DNA of 64,000 nucleotides from an uncultured Oscillospiraceae bacterium (GTDB lineage Bacteria; Bacillota; Clostridia; Oscillospirales; Oscillospiraceae): NCBI GenBank assembly GCA_934591895.1, contig CAKTPP010000002.1, forward strand, positions 124,001 through 188,000. Reading direction: 5' to 3'. Position 1 is the stretch's first letter; each line of letters starts with the position of its first letter. Position numbers and translations under genes: made by a program. The notes under the pieces are model-generated. The model saw nothing but the letters and a program-made list of their open reading frames with translations. It had not been told where the DNA came from and did not search any database. Positions 16,122 to 24,121 of this stretch are shown piece after piece.

Positions 16122-17693
16122 ATGGGTGAACAAAAGCGCTCCCTGCGGGAATTTCTCCGCCATATCAATGACTACACCTACCGCTTCGACCCCGAAAAGG
16201 GGCGGTTTCGCTACCGCGAGCTGCGCGGCGTGCGCGACACGGCGTTCGACTTTTATATGTGGCTCAAGTGCTGGAAGGACATGATCGTCTTTGTGGCCAG
16301 ATGTCCGGTGTCGGCCGTGCGCGCGCTGTTTCGCTACCAGTGGTTTTCCACCTACCTGACCTACCCGAACTTTGTCGACCGCGGCACGCTCGGCATGCGC
16401 GGCAACCAGCTGCGCATGGCGCGCGCCCAATATGACCGCATCGTGAAAAAGGCCACCGACCTGCTGCGCATCTCGTTCGTGGCCGACGAGCATTTTCACC
16501 CCGGCAACAAGCTCTCGAAGAAGATCGTGCTCTTTGACGAGCTCGTCCCCGGGCAGATCATGGCCGGCTTCCCGAACCTCATCTACCTGCCGGCGCAGGT
16601 GCTGCCGGTGTTCCTGTGCTCGATCCTCAACCAGCAGATCACCCCGCCGTATCTCGACGCGGCCGAAAACTTCGGCATCCCGGCCGACGTCTGTCCCCTG
16701 CCTTCGGCCGAGGCCGGCTGCGCCCTGCGCGACGAGTATCCCAAGCTCGGCACGTGCTTTGTCGCCTGCAACATGCCGTGCGACGGCAGCGTCGCCACGA
16801 CCGCGTATCAGGACCGGTATTTTAACCTCCCGACGTACTATTACGGCGTGCCCATCCGCTACAACGAGGACGCGGTGCAGGACTACGCCGTCGGGGAGCT
16901 GCGCGGGCTCATCCGCTTCATCGAGGAGCAGACCGGTGAGACCTTCGACTGGGACGCGTTTTTCCGCGCCATGAAGATCTACAACCGCGAAACGGAGTAC
17001 GAGCTGCAGAAGTGGGAGGTCAACCGCACACCCTATCCGCAGATGACGGGCGAGACGTTCTGGATCTACCGCATGTTTTTCTACCACCTCTCGGGCGGCA
17101 TGGACCCGCATTTTCTCGACACCGACCGCCGCGTCAACCGCATCATGATGCGCGGCTACCGGCAGAAAAAGCCCTGCGCGCCCGCAATGCGCCACCGCTG
17201 CGTCGAGTGGTCGTGCCCGGCGAACTTCTACCCCGACTTCTCCGTCTGGGCGGAAAACTGCTGGGGCATCAACGTCGTGGCGAGCATGGAGTCGCTCATC
17301 TCCGACATCATCATTGACACCGAAGACCCCGACCGGGCGCTGGCCGATCTCGCGCGCAGCTATCAGCGCACCACCATGCGCAAGCACACCAAGGGCGGCT
17401 ACGCAAACGTGCTCGACGAGCTGTGGGTCGTCTGCAAACAGTACAATGCCGACATGGTGCTCATGTATGACCAGATCTCCTGCAAGGGCATGGACGGTCT
17501 GCGCGGCGTGTTCGAGGAGCAGGCGGCCGCGCGCGGCGTGCATATGCTCTGGGTCGCGCAGGATCTGCTCGATTCGCGCACGATCTCCAAGCGCGACATG
17601 CGCCGTCAGGTCAACCTCTACATGCAGACCGTCATGGGCGAGGAACCCGCGCGCCCCGACCTCGTGGACTTTGACGACGCGCTGACGTGGTAA
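16122..17693 (+). CDS. 2-hydroxyacyl-CoA dehydratase-family partner subunit
   Basis: A 523-residue second subunit, three bases downstream of the first with AGGAGG nine bases before ATG 16122. CNMPCDGSVATTAYQDRYF and the C-terminal YNADMVLMYDQISCKGMDG ... RRQVNLYMQTVMG parts fit the alpha-type (HgdA-like) partner, longer than the usual 400-480 residues because of an N-terminal basic/aromatic extension of about 90 residues. Together the pair would form the cluster-containing heterodimer. An activator ATPase (HgdC/BcrAD type) would be needed in trans. Operon and partner assignment are strong; the reaction is inferred only at superfamily level. Confidence 0.75.
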   Translation: MGEQKRSLREFLRHINDYTYRFDPEKGRFRYRELRGVRDTAFDFYMWLKCWKDMIVFVARCPVSAVRALFRYQWFSTYLTYPNFVDRGTLGMRGNQLRMARAQYDRIVKKATDLLRISFVADEHFHPGNKLSKKIVLFDELVPGQIMAGFPNLIYLPAQVLPVFLCSILNQQITPPYLDAAENFGIPADVCPLPSAEAGCALRDEYPKLGTCFVACNMPCDGSVATTAYQDRYFNLPTYYYGVPIRYNEDAVQDYAVGELRGLIRFIEEQTGETFDWDAFFRAMKIYNRETEYELQKWEVNRTPYPQMTGETFWIYRMFFYHLSGGMDPHFLDTDRRVNRIMMRGYRQKKPCAPAMRHRCVEWSCPANFYPDFSVWAENCWGINVVASMESLISDIIIDTEDPDRALADLARSYQRTTMRKHTKGGYANVLDELWVVCKQYNADMVLMYDQISCKGMDGLRGVFEEQAAARGVHMLWVAQDLLDSRTISKRDMRRQVNLYMQTVMGEEPARPDLVDFDDALTW

Positions 17694-17697
17694 ACCA

Positions 17698-17905
17698 CTC
17701 CACAGAGGACCGCTTCGCTGGGTCCTCTGTGGAAAAGATTGCAGCTCGCTGCAGCGCACGCATTGTACACCAAAGGTGCACAATGCGCACGTTTGCGAGC
17801 CGAACGGTATTTTCTCCGCCGTACACGCCGCCGGAGAAAATGATCGAACTTTCTTTGCGCCTGCGGGCGCAAACTCTGCGAGGCTTTTTGCACTGCGGCA
17901 GTTCG
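17698..17905 (+). repeat. Dispersed four-hairpin intergenic element, copy 2
   Basis: Non-coding. Hairpin 1: CCACAGAGGACC (17700-17711) with GGTCCTCTGTGG (17721-17732), wholly different in sequence from copy 1 but in the same place. Hairpin 2: 17759-17771 with 17775-17787, loop AAA, one mismatch. Hairpin 3: ATTTTCTCCG (17809-17818) with CGGAGAAAAT (17832-17841). Hairpin 4: 17854-17861 with 17866-17873, loop TGCG, identical to copy 1. The linkers GCGCACGTTTGC and CGGTATTTTC are also conserved. It fills the gap between the dehydratase pair and the terminator at 17936. Confidence 0.8.
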
Positions 17906-17935
17906 CAAGCTCTGTAAAACCCTTTTAAAACAGGA

Positions 17936-17975
17936 ATACTCCCCGCCTCCGGGCGGGGAGTATTTGCATATTTTT
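17936..17975 (+). terminator. Terminator after repeat copy 2
   Basis: A 12-bp stem, ATACTCCCCGCC (17936-17947) with its complement (17952-17963), loop TCCG, followed by TTGCATATTTTT. It can also end the minus-strand YgjV-like transcript. Confidence 0.8.
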
Positions 17976-18490
17976 CATGCCTGCGGCTGCTTTTTGACAT
18001 CGAACCGCCACACGGCGACAACGTAGGACACGAAGGCGATGGCCTCGATGACCATGCACGAATATGAGCGTGCGAGGATGTCATACGTAAACCAGAACGG
18101 CGAATTCGTCAGATAGAGCAGGCGCGTGCGGCGCATGTCGCGCGTCCAGAGCGCGACGGTCGTCATGCTCATGGCGATACCGGGCAGCAGGCTCATCGGC
18201 CCCGCCCACGTGAGGACGGTGTTGACGATATACAGCGCCAGAAACGCCCACAGCCACGCGCGGCTCTGCGCCCACTTGCGGTCGTTGAAGTAAAACACGA
18301 CGCTGCGCGCGAACGACAGAATATTGATGGTCGCGGCGGTCATCGCGCCGAGCAGCCCGTAGTGCACGATCCACATCAGGCAGGCGGCGGCCTGCGCCGC
18401 GAGAATGACGCGGCGGTTATTGAACTGCACCGAGATAAACACGATCAGGCTGCCGAGCAGACCCAGCGCCTGGTTGAGCCAGAAATCCAT
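17975..18490 (-). CDS. YgjV-family inner-membrane protein
   Basis: A 171-residue integral membrane protein with about five to six hydrophobic helices. The NNRRVILAAQAAACLMWIVHY and LLGAMTAATINILSFARSVVFYF segments are typical of the YgjV family, whose function is unknown. ATG 18490 starts just before the first helix with a modest GGGTGTGG ribosome site; the longer in-frame start at 18562 adds a hydrophilic stretch with no ribosome site. It is monocistronic. Confidence 0.78.
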   Translation of the reverse strand: MDFWLNQALGLLGSLIVFISVQFNNRRVILAAQAAACLMWIVHYGLLGAMTAATINILSFARSVVFYFNDRKWAQSRAWLWAFLALYIVNTVLTWAGPMSLLPGIAMSMTTVALWTRDMRRTRLLYLTNSPFWFTYDILARSYSCMVIEAIAFVSYVVAVWRFDVKKQPQA

Positions 18491-18607
18491 GTGCCCACAC
18501 CCTTTCTTCCCGCGGAAAAGAGGATTGTAACACATAAGCGCCGGAAAGGCAAGCCTTTCCACTTGATTTTCTGCATTTTCGCTGCGCAGGCATCGACGTT
18601 CAAAAAG

Positions 18608-18641
18608 CAGGTCGACCCAAAAGGCACTATGGGTCGACCTT
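18608..18641. promoter_or_regulatory. Perfect 11-bp inverted repeat adjoining the HTH-gene promoter
   Basis: AGGTCGACCCA (18609-18619) and its exact complement (18630-18640) flank a 10-nt centre and reach the -35 hexamer of the downstream gene. It may be an operator for the HTH protein it precedes, or a terminator on the minus strand (GCTTTTTG follows there). Confidence 0.45.
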
Positions 18642-18668
18642 GTATTTCATTTCCGCCTCCTCTATACT
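18640..18668 (+). promoter_or_regulatory. Promoter of the HTH-domain gene
   Basis: TTGTAT (18640-18645), 17-nt spacer, TATACT (18663-18668). Confidence 0.7.
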
Positions 18669-18711
18669 GAGACCATCAGCTGATACAAAACAAAAAAGGA
18701 CGGTGCAGATC

Positions 18712-19581
18712 ATGAACCCAACTTCCAACAAGCTCAGATATACGCTCCCCGATGGGACGACCGCGGTCTTCAGCCCCACGAAAATGCAGCTGGTGCTCCT
18801 GCGCGGCGGAAAAAAGCGGAGCCAGACCCGACAGCTTCAGGACGCAGCCGACGCGATCGGCGTGTCCTTCAGCGCCATGAAGCATTGGCTCATGGGGCAC
18901 AATGCACCGAGCGATCTGGACAAGGTGCGCGACCTTGCACAGGCGCTGCACGTGGAAATGAACGATCTACTGGATACCGATATGGAGGAGAATATGATGA
19001 ATACCAATATGAATACCAACACGATGCAGATCCCGACCGAAATGGACAACAGCTCCGTGCTGAGCACGGTGCGCAGCCTGTACCGGAGCATGGCAAGCTA
19101 TCTGGAGCTGGTGCGCATGGCCTCCAAAGCAGAGGAAGACGAAGCCCAGACGGCTCGCTTCACCGTGCTGTACACCACGCTCTACCGGGAGCTGATGCTG
19201 GCGCGGCTCGATCTGCCGGAGCCGGTCTTTGCGGCGCTGCGCTCTTTCCTCGAAAACTATCTCCAGCCGCTGATGAGCTTCCGCGTGTTCGAGCGTCTGG
19301 CCGAGGAAAAAGACATGTTCGCCGCTGAGAACATGGACACGCCCGATGCGTATTACGAAGTATTTGCGGAGGTGTTCTCCCTCATGCCGTGTGTCCCTTG
19401 GAGTGCGCCCCTGTACACGACCGTAGATATGGACAGCGCGGATTTCCGGGCGTTTGGGACGGACGCCCGCGCGCAGGCCGAATATGCCTTTGACGCATTC
19501 TGCGATCGTTGGGACGAGATCCTGATCCGCGGCGCGTACACACGTCTGGAGCAGATTCTGAAGGATTACCGCATGGCATGA
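18712..19581 (+). CDS. HTH-domain (XRE-like) protein with helical C-terminal domain
   Basis: A 289-residue protein. Residues about 28-90 contain a helix-turn-helix (RQLQDAADAIGVSFSAMKHW ... LDKVRDLAQALHVEMNDLL) of XRE type. A Met/Asn-rich linker (MEENMMNTNMNTNTMQIP, about 93-112) joins it to a ~170-residue mostly helical domain with no recognised family. The layout suggests a sensor-regulator. A perfect inverted repeat sits at its own promoter, consistent with autoregulation. ATG 18712 has AAAAAGGA upstream, at a slightly long distance. It is monocistronic with a strong terminator. Confidence 0.65.
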   Translation: MNPTSNKLRYTLPDGTTAVFSPTKMQLVLLRGGKKRSQTRQLQDAADAIGVSFSAMKHWLMGHNAPSDLDKVRDLAQALHVEMNDLLDTDMEENMMNTNMNTNTMQIPTEMDNSSVLSTVRSLYRSMASYLELVRMASKAEEDEAQTARFTVLYTTLYRELMLARLDLPEPVFAALRSFLENYLQPLMSFRVFERLAEEKDMFAAENMDTPDAYYEVFAEVFSLMPCVPWSAPLYTTVDMDSADFRAFGTDARAQAEYAFDAFCDRWDEILIRGAYTRLEQILKDYRMA

Positions 19582-19593
19582 CCCATGCATTCT

Positions 19594-19633
19594 GCTGCGG
19601 CCGCACCGGCTTCGGTGCGGCCGCAGCGCATTT
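19594..19633 (+). terminator. Terminator after the HTH gene
   Basis: A perfect 15-bp stem (19594-19608 with 19613-19627), GCTT loop, then GCATTT. Confidence 0.85.
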
Positions 19634-19670
19634 GCGCGCGAAAATATGTTGCCTGCATACGCCACAGTCC

Positions 19671-19699
19671 TTGACAACTGTCCCAAAAACGGCTACGCT
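19671..19699 (+). promoter_or_regulatory. Promoter of the YczE-like gene
   Basis: TTGACA (19671-19676), 17-nt spacer, TACGCT (19694-19699). Confidence 0.6.
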
Positions 19700-19732
19700 G
19701 TTTCTGTTTCATCGATTTTTCAGGAAAGAAGA

Positions 19733-20410
19733 ATGTCCATGTCCCCCGCACCCCGCGGCCAGAACGCCAGAAACATCGCCCTGCGCTACCTCTTTTTCAC
19801 GCTCGGCCTACTTATCAACTCGTTCGGCATCGCCTTCATCACAAAGAGCAGCCTCGGCACATCGCAGATCTCGAGTCTGCCATATGTGCTCAGTCTGCGC
19901 TTCCCGCTGAGCTTCGGCGGCTTCACCTTCATTATGAACACAGTGTTTATCCTGATCCAGATCGCCATCCAGCGTCGCAATTTTCCGCCCGTGCAGCTGC
20001 TGCAGATCGCGGCGAACGTGCTCTTCAGCGGCTTCCTCGACGTGAGCATGGCCGCGCTGAGCTGGCTGCACCCGGCCGGATGGCTCGCACGCGGCGGCTG
20101 CATGCTGCTCGGCTGCGCCATCCTCGCCTGCGGCATCAGCATTGAGATCGCACCGGACGTCATCACCGTGCCCGGCGAGGGGCTCGTGCGCGTGCTCGCA
20201 CAGGCAGCAGGCAAAGACTTCGGCCGCGTAAAGCTTGTGTTCGACGTGACGCTCATCATCATCGCGTCCGCGCTGTCACTGCTGTTTTTCGGCCGGCTGC
20301 AGGGCGTCGGCATCGGCACGGTCGTGTCGGCGCTGGCCGTCGGGCCGCTCGTGTCGCTGTTCGGGCGCGTACTGCAGGGCCTCAACCGCATCCGCGCGCT
20401 GCGCATCTGA
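19733..20410 (+). CDS. YczE/YitT-like membrane protein
   Basis: A 225-residue integral membrane protein with about five helices. The N-terminal RYLFFTLGLLINSFGIAFIT followed by KSSLGTSQISSLPYVLS, and the later ITVPGEGLVRVLA and GRVKLVFDVTLIIIASALSL segments, match the YczE/YyaS/YitT group of unknown function. ATG 19733 follows AGGAAAGAAGA; the frame upstream runs through the promoter. It is followed by a bidirectional terminator, so it stands alone. Confidence 0.8.
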   Translation: MSMSPAPRGQNARNIALRYLFFTLGLLINSFGIAFITKSSLGTSQISSLPYVLSLRFPLSFGGFTFIMNTVFILIQIAIQRRNFPPVQLLQIAANVLFSGFLDVSMAALSWLHPAGWLARGGCMLLGCAILACGISIEIAPDVITVPGEGLVRVLAQAAGKDFGRVKLVFDVTLIIIASALSLLFFGRLQGVGIGTVVSALAVGPLVSLFGRVLQGLNRIRALRI

Positions 20411-20417
20411 ATACACA

Positions 20418-20455
20418 AAGAAGCACCCTCCTACACAGGGTGCTTCTTCCTATTT
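20418..20455. terminator. Bidirectional terminator between convergent genes
   Basis: A 12-bp stem, AAGAAGCACCCT (20418-20429) with its complement (20437-20448), AT-rich on both flanks. Confidence 0.8.
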
Positions 20456-20467
20456 AAATGGTATCCC

Positions 20468-21190
20468 TCAGAACAACGCGGCAAGCTGCTGCCAGACCGG
20501 CAGCCCCACGAGCCAGCGGATGACCGGCACGAACAGCAGCGCCGGCAGATAGTCCGCCACCTTGATCTTCGCAGCGCCGGTCTGGTTGAGGCCGATGGCC
20601 GCCACGAGCAGGGAACCCGCGCACGTGAGGTCCGCGACCGCCGCCTCCGAGAGCAGCGGCGCGATCGCTCCGGCCAGCAGCGTGAGCGACCCCTCGACCA
20701 CGAGCACCGCCGCACCCGCGAGCATCACGCCCGCGCCGAGCGTCGTGGCCAGCATGGCGCAGAAAACGAGGTCGATCATCGACTTGGTGAACAGAATGCT
20801 GTTGTCGCCGCGGATGCCGGCATCGAGCGAACCGTTGACCGCCATCGCGCCGATGCAGCACAGGAGGCTCGCCGTGACGAACCCCTCGGCCAGCGACGGG
20901 CCGCCCTCATGCCGGTGAACGTGCGCCTCGACCCAGCTGCCGAGGCGGTGGATCGAGCCGTCGATATTCAGCAGCGCACCGACCGCCGCGCCAAGCGTCA
21001 TGGCCACGATGACGACCAGAATACTCCGGCATGCACTCGCGCCCGAAATGCCGATATACAGCACGCACAGCCCAAGGCCGACCATGACCGTTTTGCTCAC
21101 GCGCTCGGGGATACCCCGCCGAAACAGCAGGCCGATCGCACCGCCGCCCGCAATGGCCAGCGCGTTGACGACAGCGCCCGTCAGACTCAT
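20468..21190 (-). CDS. DUF554 membrane protein
   Basis: A 240-residue membrane protein with about seven helices. NALAIAGGGAIGLLFRRGIP near the N-terminus, LGLCVLYIGISGA, and the internally repeated DSILFTKSMIDLVFCAML-like segment are typical of DUF554 (YdfK/YqgA-like) proteins. A transport role is suspected for the family but not shown. ATG 21190 follows AAGGAG. It is monocistronic. Confidence 0.82.
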   Translation of the reverse strand: MSLTGAVVNALAIAGGGAIGLLFRRGIPERVSKTVMVGLGLCVLYIGISGASACRSILVVIVAMTLGAAVGALLNIDGSIHRLGSWVEAHVHRHEGGPSLAEGFVTASLLCCIGAMAVNGSLDAGIRGDNSILFTKSMIDLVFCAMLATTLGAGVMLAGAAVLVVEGSLTLLAGAIAPLLSEAAVADLTCAGSLLVAAIGLNQTGAAKIKVADYLPALLFVPVIRWLVGLPVWQQLAALF

Positions 21191-21218
21191 ATCCGATCCG
21201 CTCCTTCCCGCCGCGCCG

Positions 21219-21304
21219 CCTTATTTAAATAAGGTATCATCACCGGACACGGTTTGATCAGAAAATGCACCGTTTACAATAGCACATCCGCACGAGCGTG
21301 TAAA
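21219..21304 (-). promoter_or_regulatory. Promoter and palindromic leader of the DUF554 gene
   Basis: Minus strand TTTACA (21304-21299), 17-nt spacer, TATTGT (21281-21276). A perfect 16-bp palindrome CCTTATTTAAATAAGG (21219-21234) lies in the 80-nt leader; its role is unknown. Confidence 0.55.
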
Positions 21305-21323
21305 CACGCACGCGCAAAAAATT

Positions 21324-22196
21324 TCAGCCGCGCGCCGTCAGGATGGATGCCTTGAGCTCGCCAAGAAACATCTGGCCGGCGGTGGACAGGCCGGTCTTCT
21401 GCTTATAGACGACGCCGACGGTGCGCTGCAGCTCCGGCGAGAGGCGGCGCGCGATCACGCGCCGGCCGCTGCGGCGCAGCACCGCCTCCGGCAGGATGGA
21501 CACGCCGAGGTTGTTCTCGACCAGGTTCAGGATCGTGTAATCGTCGGCCACGCGGTACTGCACGTTGATCTGCGGGTGGCGCGTGAGCAGGTCGCGGATG
21601 CAGCCGCCGCCGCGCCCCTCCTCAAGAAGAATGAACGGCTCAGCCGCGAGCTCATCGACCTGAATGAAGATATTCTCGCCCAGCGGATGCCCCTCCGGCA
21701 GCACGGCAAGCATGGTGTCCTGATAGATCGGCTCGCACGGGAACGGGGTCGTGCGCAGCATATCCGTGAAGCCGAAGTCGACCACGCCCTCGCGCACCCA
21801 GTCCTCGATCTCGTAATACAGCCCCTGATAGAGCTCGAAGCGGATGCCGCTGTGCAGGCGGCGAAAGCGCTCCATGGCCGGCGGCAGCAGGTAGCTCGAC
21901 ACGCTCGTAAACGTGCCGAGGCGGATCGTGCCCTGCTCCAGGCCGCTGAAGCCCGCCGCCTGCGACTGGAGCATACGGTAGGCGTTGACCGTGTCGCGGA
22001 TGTACGGCAGCAGGTGGCGTCCCTCATACGTGAGCGCCACGCCCGAGCGCGAACGCACCAGCAGCGTCACGCCCAGCTCCTCCTCCAGCGACTTGATCAT
22101 CTGGCTCACAGCCGACTGCGTGTAGCCGAGATCGCGCGCCGCATCCGAAAAACTGTTGCGCTCAAAGACCTTCAAAAAAGCGACATATCGGTTCAT
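21324..22196 (-). CDS. LysR-family transcriptional regulator
   Basis: A 290-residue LTTR. The N-terminal winged helix (SFSDAARDLGYTQSAVSQMI KS region, residues 15-36) and the linker helix LGVTLLVRSRSGVALTYEG are clear, followed by the two-lobed effector domain starting at about residue 88 (TIRLGTFTSVSSYLLPP). The effector is unknown. ATG 22196 has GAGGTG upstream. The divergent region contains a good plus-strand promoter, but the transcript leads only to a hairpin-rich non-coding stretch and a terminator, so the usual divergent structural gene is missing. Confidence 0.88.
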   Translation of the reverse strand: MNRYVAFLKVFERNSFSDAARDLGYTQSAVSQMIKSLEEELGVTLLVRSRSGVALTYEGRHLLPYIRDTVNAYRMLQSQAAGFSGLEQGTIRLGTFTSVSSYLLPPAMERFRRLHSGIRFELYQGLYYEIEDWVREGVVDFGFTDMLRTTPFPCEPIYQDTMLAVLPEGHPLGENIFIQVDELAAEPFILLEEGRGGGCIRDLLTRHPQINVQYRVADDYTILNLVENNLGVSILPEAVLRRSGRRVIARRLSPELQRTVGVVYKQKTGLSTAGQMFLGELKASILTARG

Positions 22197-22245
22197 AAGC
22201 ACCTCACGAATAAGAAACGCTAATTTATCTATCAGAATTATTTGC

Positions 22246-22274
22246 TTTACTTATCTATACCGGCATTATATAAT
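22246..22274 (+). promoter_or_regulatory. Divergent promoter opposite the LysR gene
   Basis: TTTACT (22246-22251), 17-nt spacer, TATAAT (22269-22274). TTATCTAT occurs twice in this region (near 22225 and 22251), possible LTTR half-sites. Confidence 0.6.
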
Positions 22275-22280
22275 GGGCAC

Positions 22281-22445
22281 TGTCAGATAGCAAGCGCAAA
22301 TTTTCGTGACCGCACACGAAGTTTGCAGTGCACCGACAACCACGCAAATTCTCTCCAAGCAACATGATAATTCCTTTTTCCAACTCCATTTCTCCTATGG
22401 AAACACCCCTGCCGGTTTGTCCGTTCCGGCAGGGGTGTTTTCCGT
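22281..22445 (+). ncRNA. Candidate small RNA divergent from the LysR regulator
   Basis: From the promoter at 22246-22274 to the terminator at 22401-22440 there is no credible ORF. The 5' part folds into a hairpin: GCAAATTTTCGTG (22296-22308) against CACGAAGTTTGC (22315-22326), about 11 bp with one bulge. A further GCACTG/CAGTGC pairing would partly lie upstream of the expected start. Length would be about 165 nt. No known RNA family is recognised. Confidence 0.4.
22401..22445. terminator. Bidirectional terminator
   Basis: A perfect 15-bp stem, AAACACCCCTGCCGG (22401-22415) with its complement (22426-22440), then TTCCGTTTTT on the plus strand. It also serves the minus-strand TIR gene ending at 22470. 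Confidence 0.85.
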
Positions 22446-22469
22446 TTTTGGGAAGGGTCGGAATGGCGC

Positions 22470-24071
22470 TCAGTCCGTGACCGTGACGGCGGCCGTCGTG
22501 CCGGAGGCGCGGATGGCGTCGGCCTGCATGGCGTCGGTCGTGACGGTCTGCAGCGGCAGGCTGCCGAGCGCAGACCAGTCGAGCGCGCCGGACACGCCGC
22601 GCAGCGTCAGCTCCGTGAGCCCGGTGAAATCCTCCAGACCGGACGTGCTGTCAAGCTCGCAGCGGATGAGCGTGAGCGACGTGACCGACCGCTCGCGGTC
22701 AAAGCTGCGGAAGAAATTGCCGCGCAGGTCGCAGTCCACGAGCGTGACGCGCGTGAGCGAGGACTTGTGCAGCGGGATCAGCAGCTCGCGGCGCGTGCAG
22801 TGCGAGAGCGTGATGTCCTGCAGCTTTGTCAGCGCGCGCAGCTCGGACAGCTCCGACACGTTTGCGCCGTTGAGGTGCAGCGTGCGCACGTTCAGACAGC
22901 GGCCGAGTCCCGTCAGATCCGTGACGGCGTTGCCGTCGGCCAGCAGCGCCGTGAGCTTCGGCAGCTGCTCGATGCCCGCCAGACTCGTGAGCCGGTTGGC
23001 GCTGACGTCGAACATCTCCACGCCGCAGGCGGGCAGGCTCCCGAGCGTGGTCAGCGACTGAAATTCAAGCGAGAGCTCGCGCAGGCTCGGGAAATACGCG
23101 AGATCGGACAGTTCGCGGATGTCGCCGCGCTGTACGGTGACGCTCTGTCCGGACGGGTCGACGACCTCTGCAGACTCCACACCGGCAGCCGCCGTGTCCA
23201 CACCCTGCTGCGGGGCGGAAAACCAGAATCGGTCGCCGCAGACATACAGCGCCGTGAGCCCCTTGAGATCGGCGACCGTGAGCTCGCCCTCGGGCTTTCC
23301 TGCATAGTCGCGCGCGGCCTGCTCAAGCAGGGGATTCTGAAACGCGGCCACCGTGTCGTCCGGCAGTGTCTGCACCGCGACGGTCCTGGCCGTGAAGCGG
23401 TAGAGCAGCCCTGTGAAGTGGCCGACGATGCCCGCCGCGATCAGGCAGCCGACGAGCACGACCGCGACGATCGCCGCCGCGATGCCGCGGCGCTTTTTCT
23501 TCGGCCGCTCCGGCTTCGGCGCTTTGGCGGGTCTTTCCCGGCGCGGGGTCTCGGCGCGGGACTTTTTCTCTTTCCTCTTTTTCTCCCGCGGCGGTTCGGC
23601 GGGCGCCTCGGGCGGCAGCTCCGGCGCTTCGCCCGCGAATCTGTCCGCATCGAGCAGCTCGGCCGAAAAGAGCTTGTCGTAGAAATACGCCTCGCTCGGG
23701 TAGGTATACTTCATGAGCGCAAAGAGGTTGCCGATCTGCATCTCCATACCCGGCGACAGCTCCGTCTGCTCGAGGTAGACGTTGATGACCGGCTTTTTCT
23801 TCGTCAGGGCATAGTGCATCTCCTTGCGGCAGTTATCGGACTGCAGATACGCCGGAGACAAAAACGCCAGCACGAGCTGCGCGCGCTCGAGGTGCGACGC
23901 GATGCTCTCCGGCCACTCGCTGCCGGCCTCGATGCCCTCGTCATACCAGACGCGAAAGCCGCGCGACTGCAGCGTGCCGATGATCTCGAGCACGGCAGCG
24001 TCGTTCCTGTGCGCGTAGCTGACGAAGATGTACGGCTGTGAGCCCTCGTAGGGGCGCAGAAGTGTTGTCAT
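22470..24071 (-). CDS. TIR-transmembrane-LRR protein
   Basis: A 533-residue protein with three parts. Residues 13-140 form a TIR-type domain: YIFVSYAHRND at 14-24, FRVWYDEGIEAGSEWP at 39-54, LVLAFLSPAYLQSDNCRKE at 66-84. E84 sits where NAD-cleaving TIR domains carry their catalytic Glu. Residues 148-195 are a Pro/Glu then Lys/Arg-rich linker. One transmembrane helix (about 197-219) follows the basic stretch, so the positive-inside rule puts TIR in the cytoplasm. The C-terminal part, about 290-500, is a leucine-rich-repeat-like solenoid (L..L.L....L..L) that would lie outside. GGAGG precedes ATG 24071. It is a single-gene unit; function is not known. Confidence 0.8.
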   Translation of the reverse strand: MTTLLRPYEGSQPYIFVSYAHRNDAAVLEIIGTLQSRGFRVWYDEGIEAGSEWPESIASHLERAQLVLAFLSPAYLQSDNCRKEMHYALTKKKPVINVYLEQTELSPGMEMQIGNLFALMKYTYPSEAYFYDKLFSAELLDADRFAGEAPELPPEAPAEPPREKKRKEKKSRAETPRRERPAKAPKPERPKKKRRGIAAAIVAVVLVGCLIAAGIVGHFTGLLYRFTARTVAVQTLPDDTVAAFQNPLLEQAARDYAGKPEGELTVADLKGLTALYVCGDRFWFSAPQQGVDTAAAGVESAEVVDPSGQSVTVQRGDIRELSDLAYFPSLRELSLEFQSLTTLGSLPACGVEMFDVSANRLTSLAGIEQLPKLTALLADGNAVTDLTGLGRCLNVRTLHLNGANVSELSELRALTKLQDITLSHCTRRELLIPLHKSSLTRVTLVDCDLRGNFFRSFDRERSVTSLTLIRCELDSTSGLEDFTGLTELTLRGVSGALDWSALGSLPLQTVTTDAMQADAIRASGTTAAVTVTD

Positions 24072-24121
24072 GAAACCGCCTCCGGAAAACTTCAAAAAAT
24101 TAACTGGATTCTGTTAGTGTA

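Noticed and set aside
22306..23061. 251-residue plus-strand frame running from the LysR-divergent region into the TIR gene
   Set aside because: It crosses a strong terminator and then lies antisense to the TIR-LRR gene; Ser/Val-rich shadow sequence.
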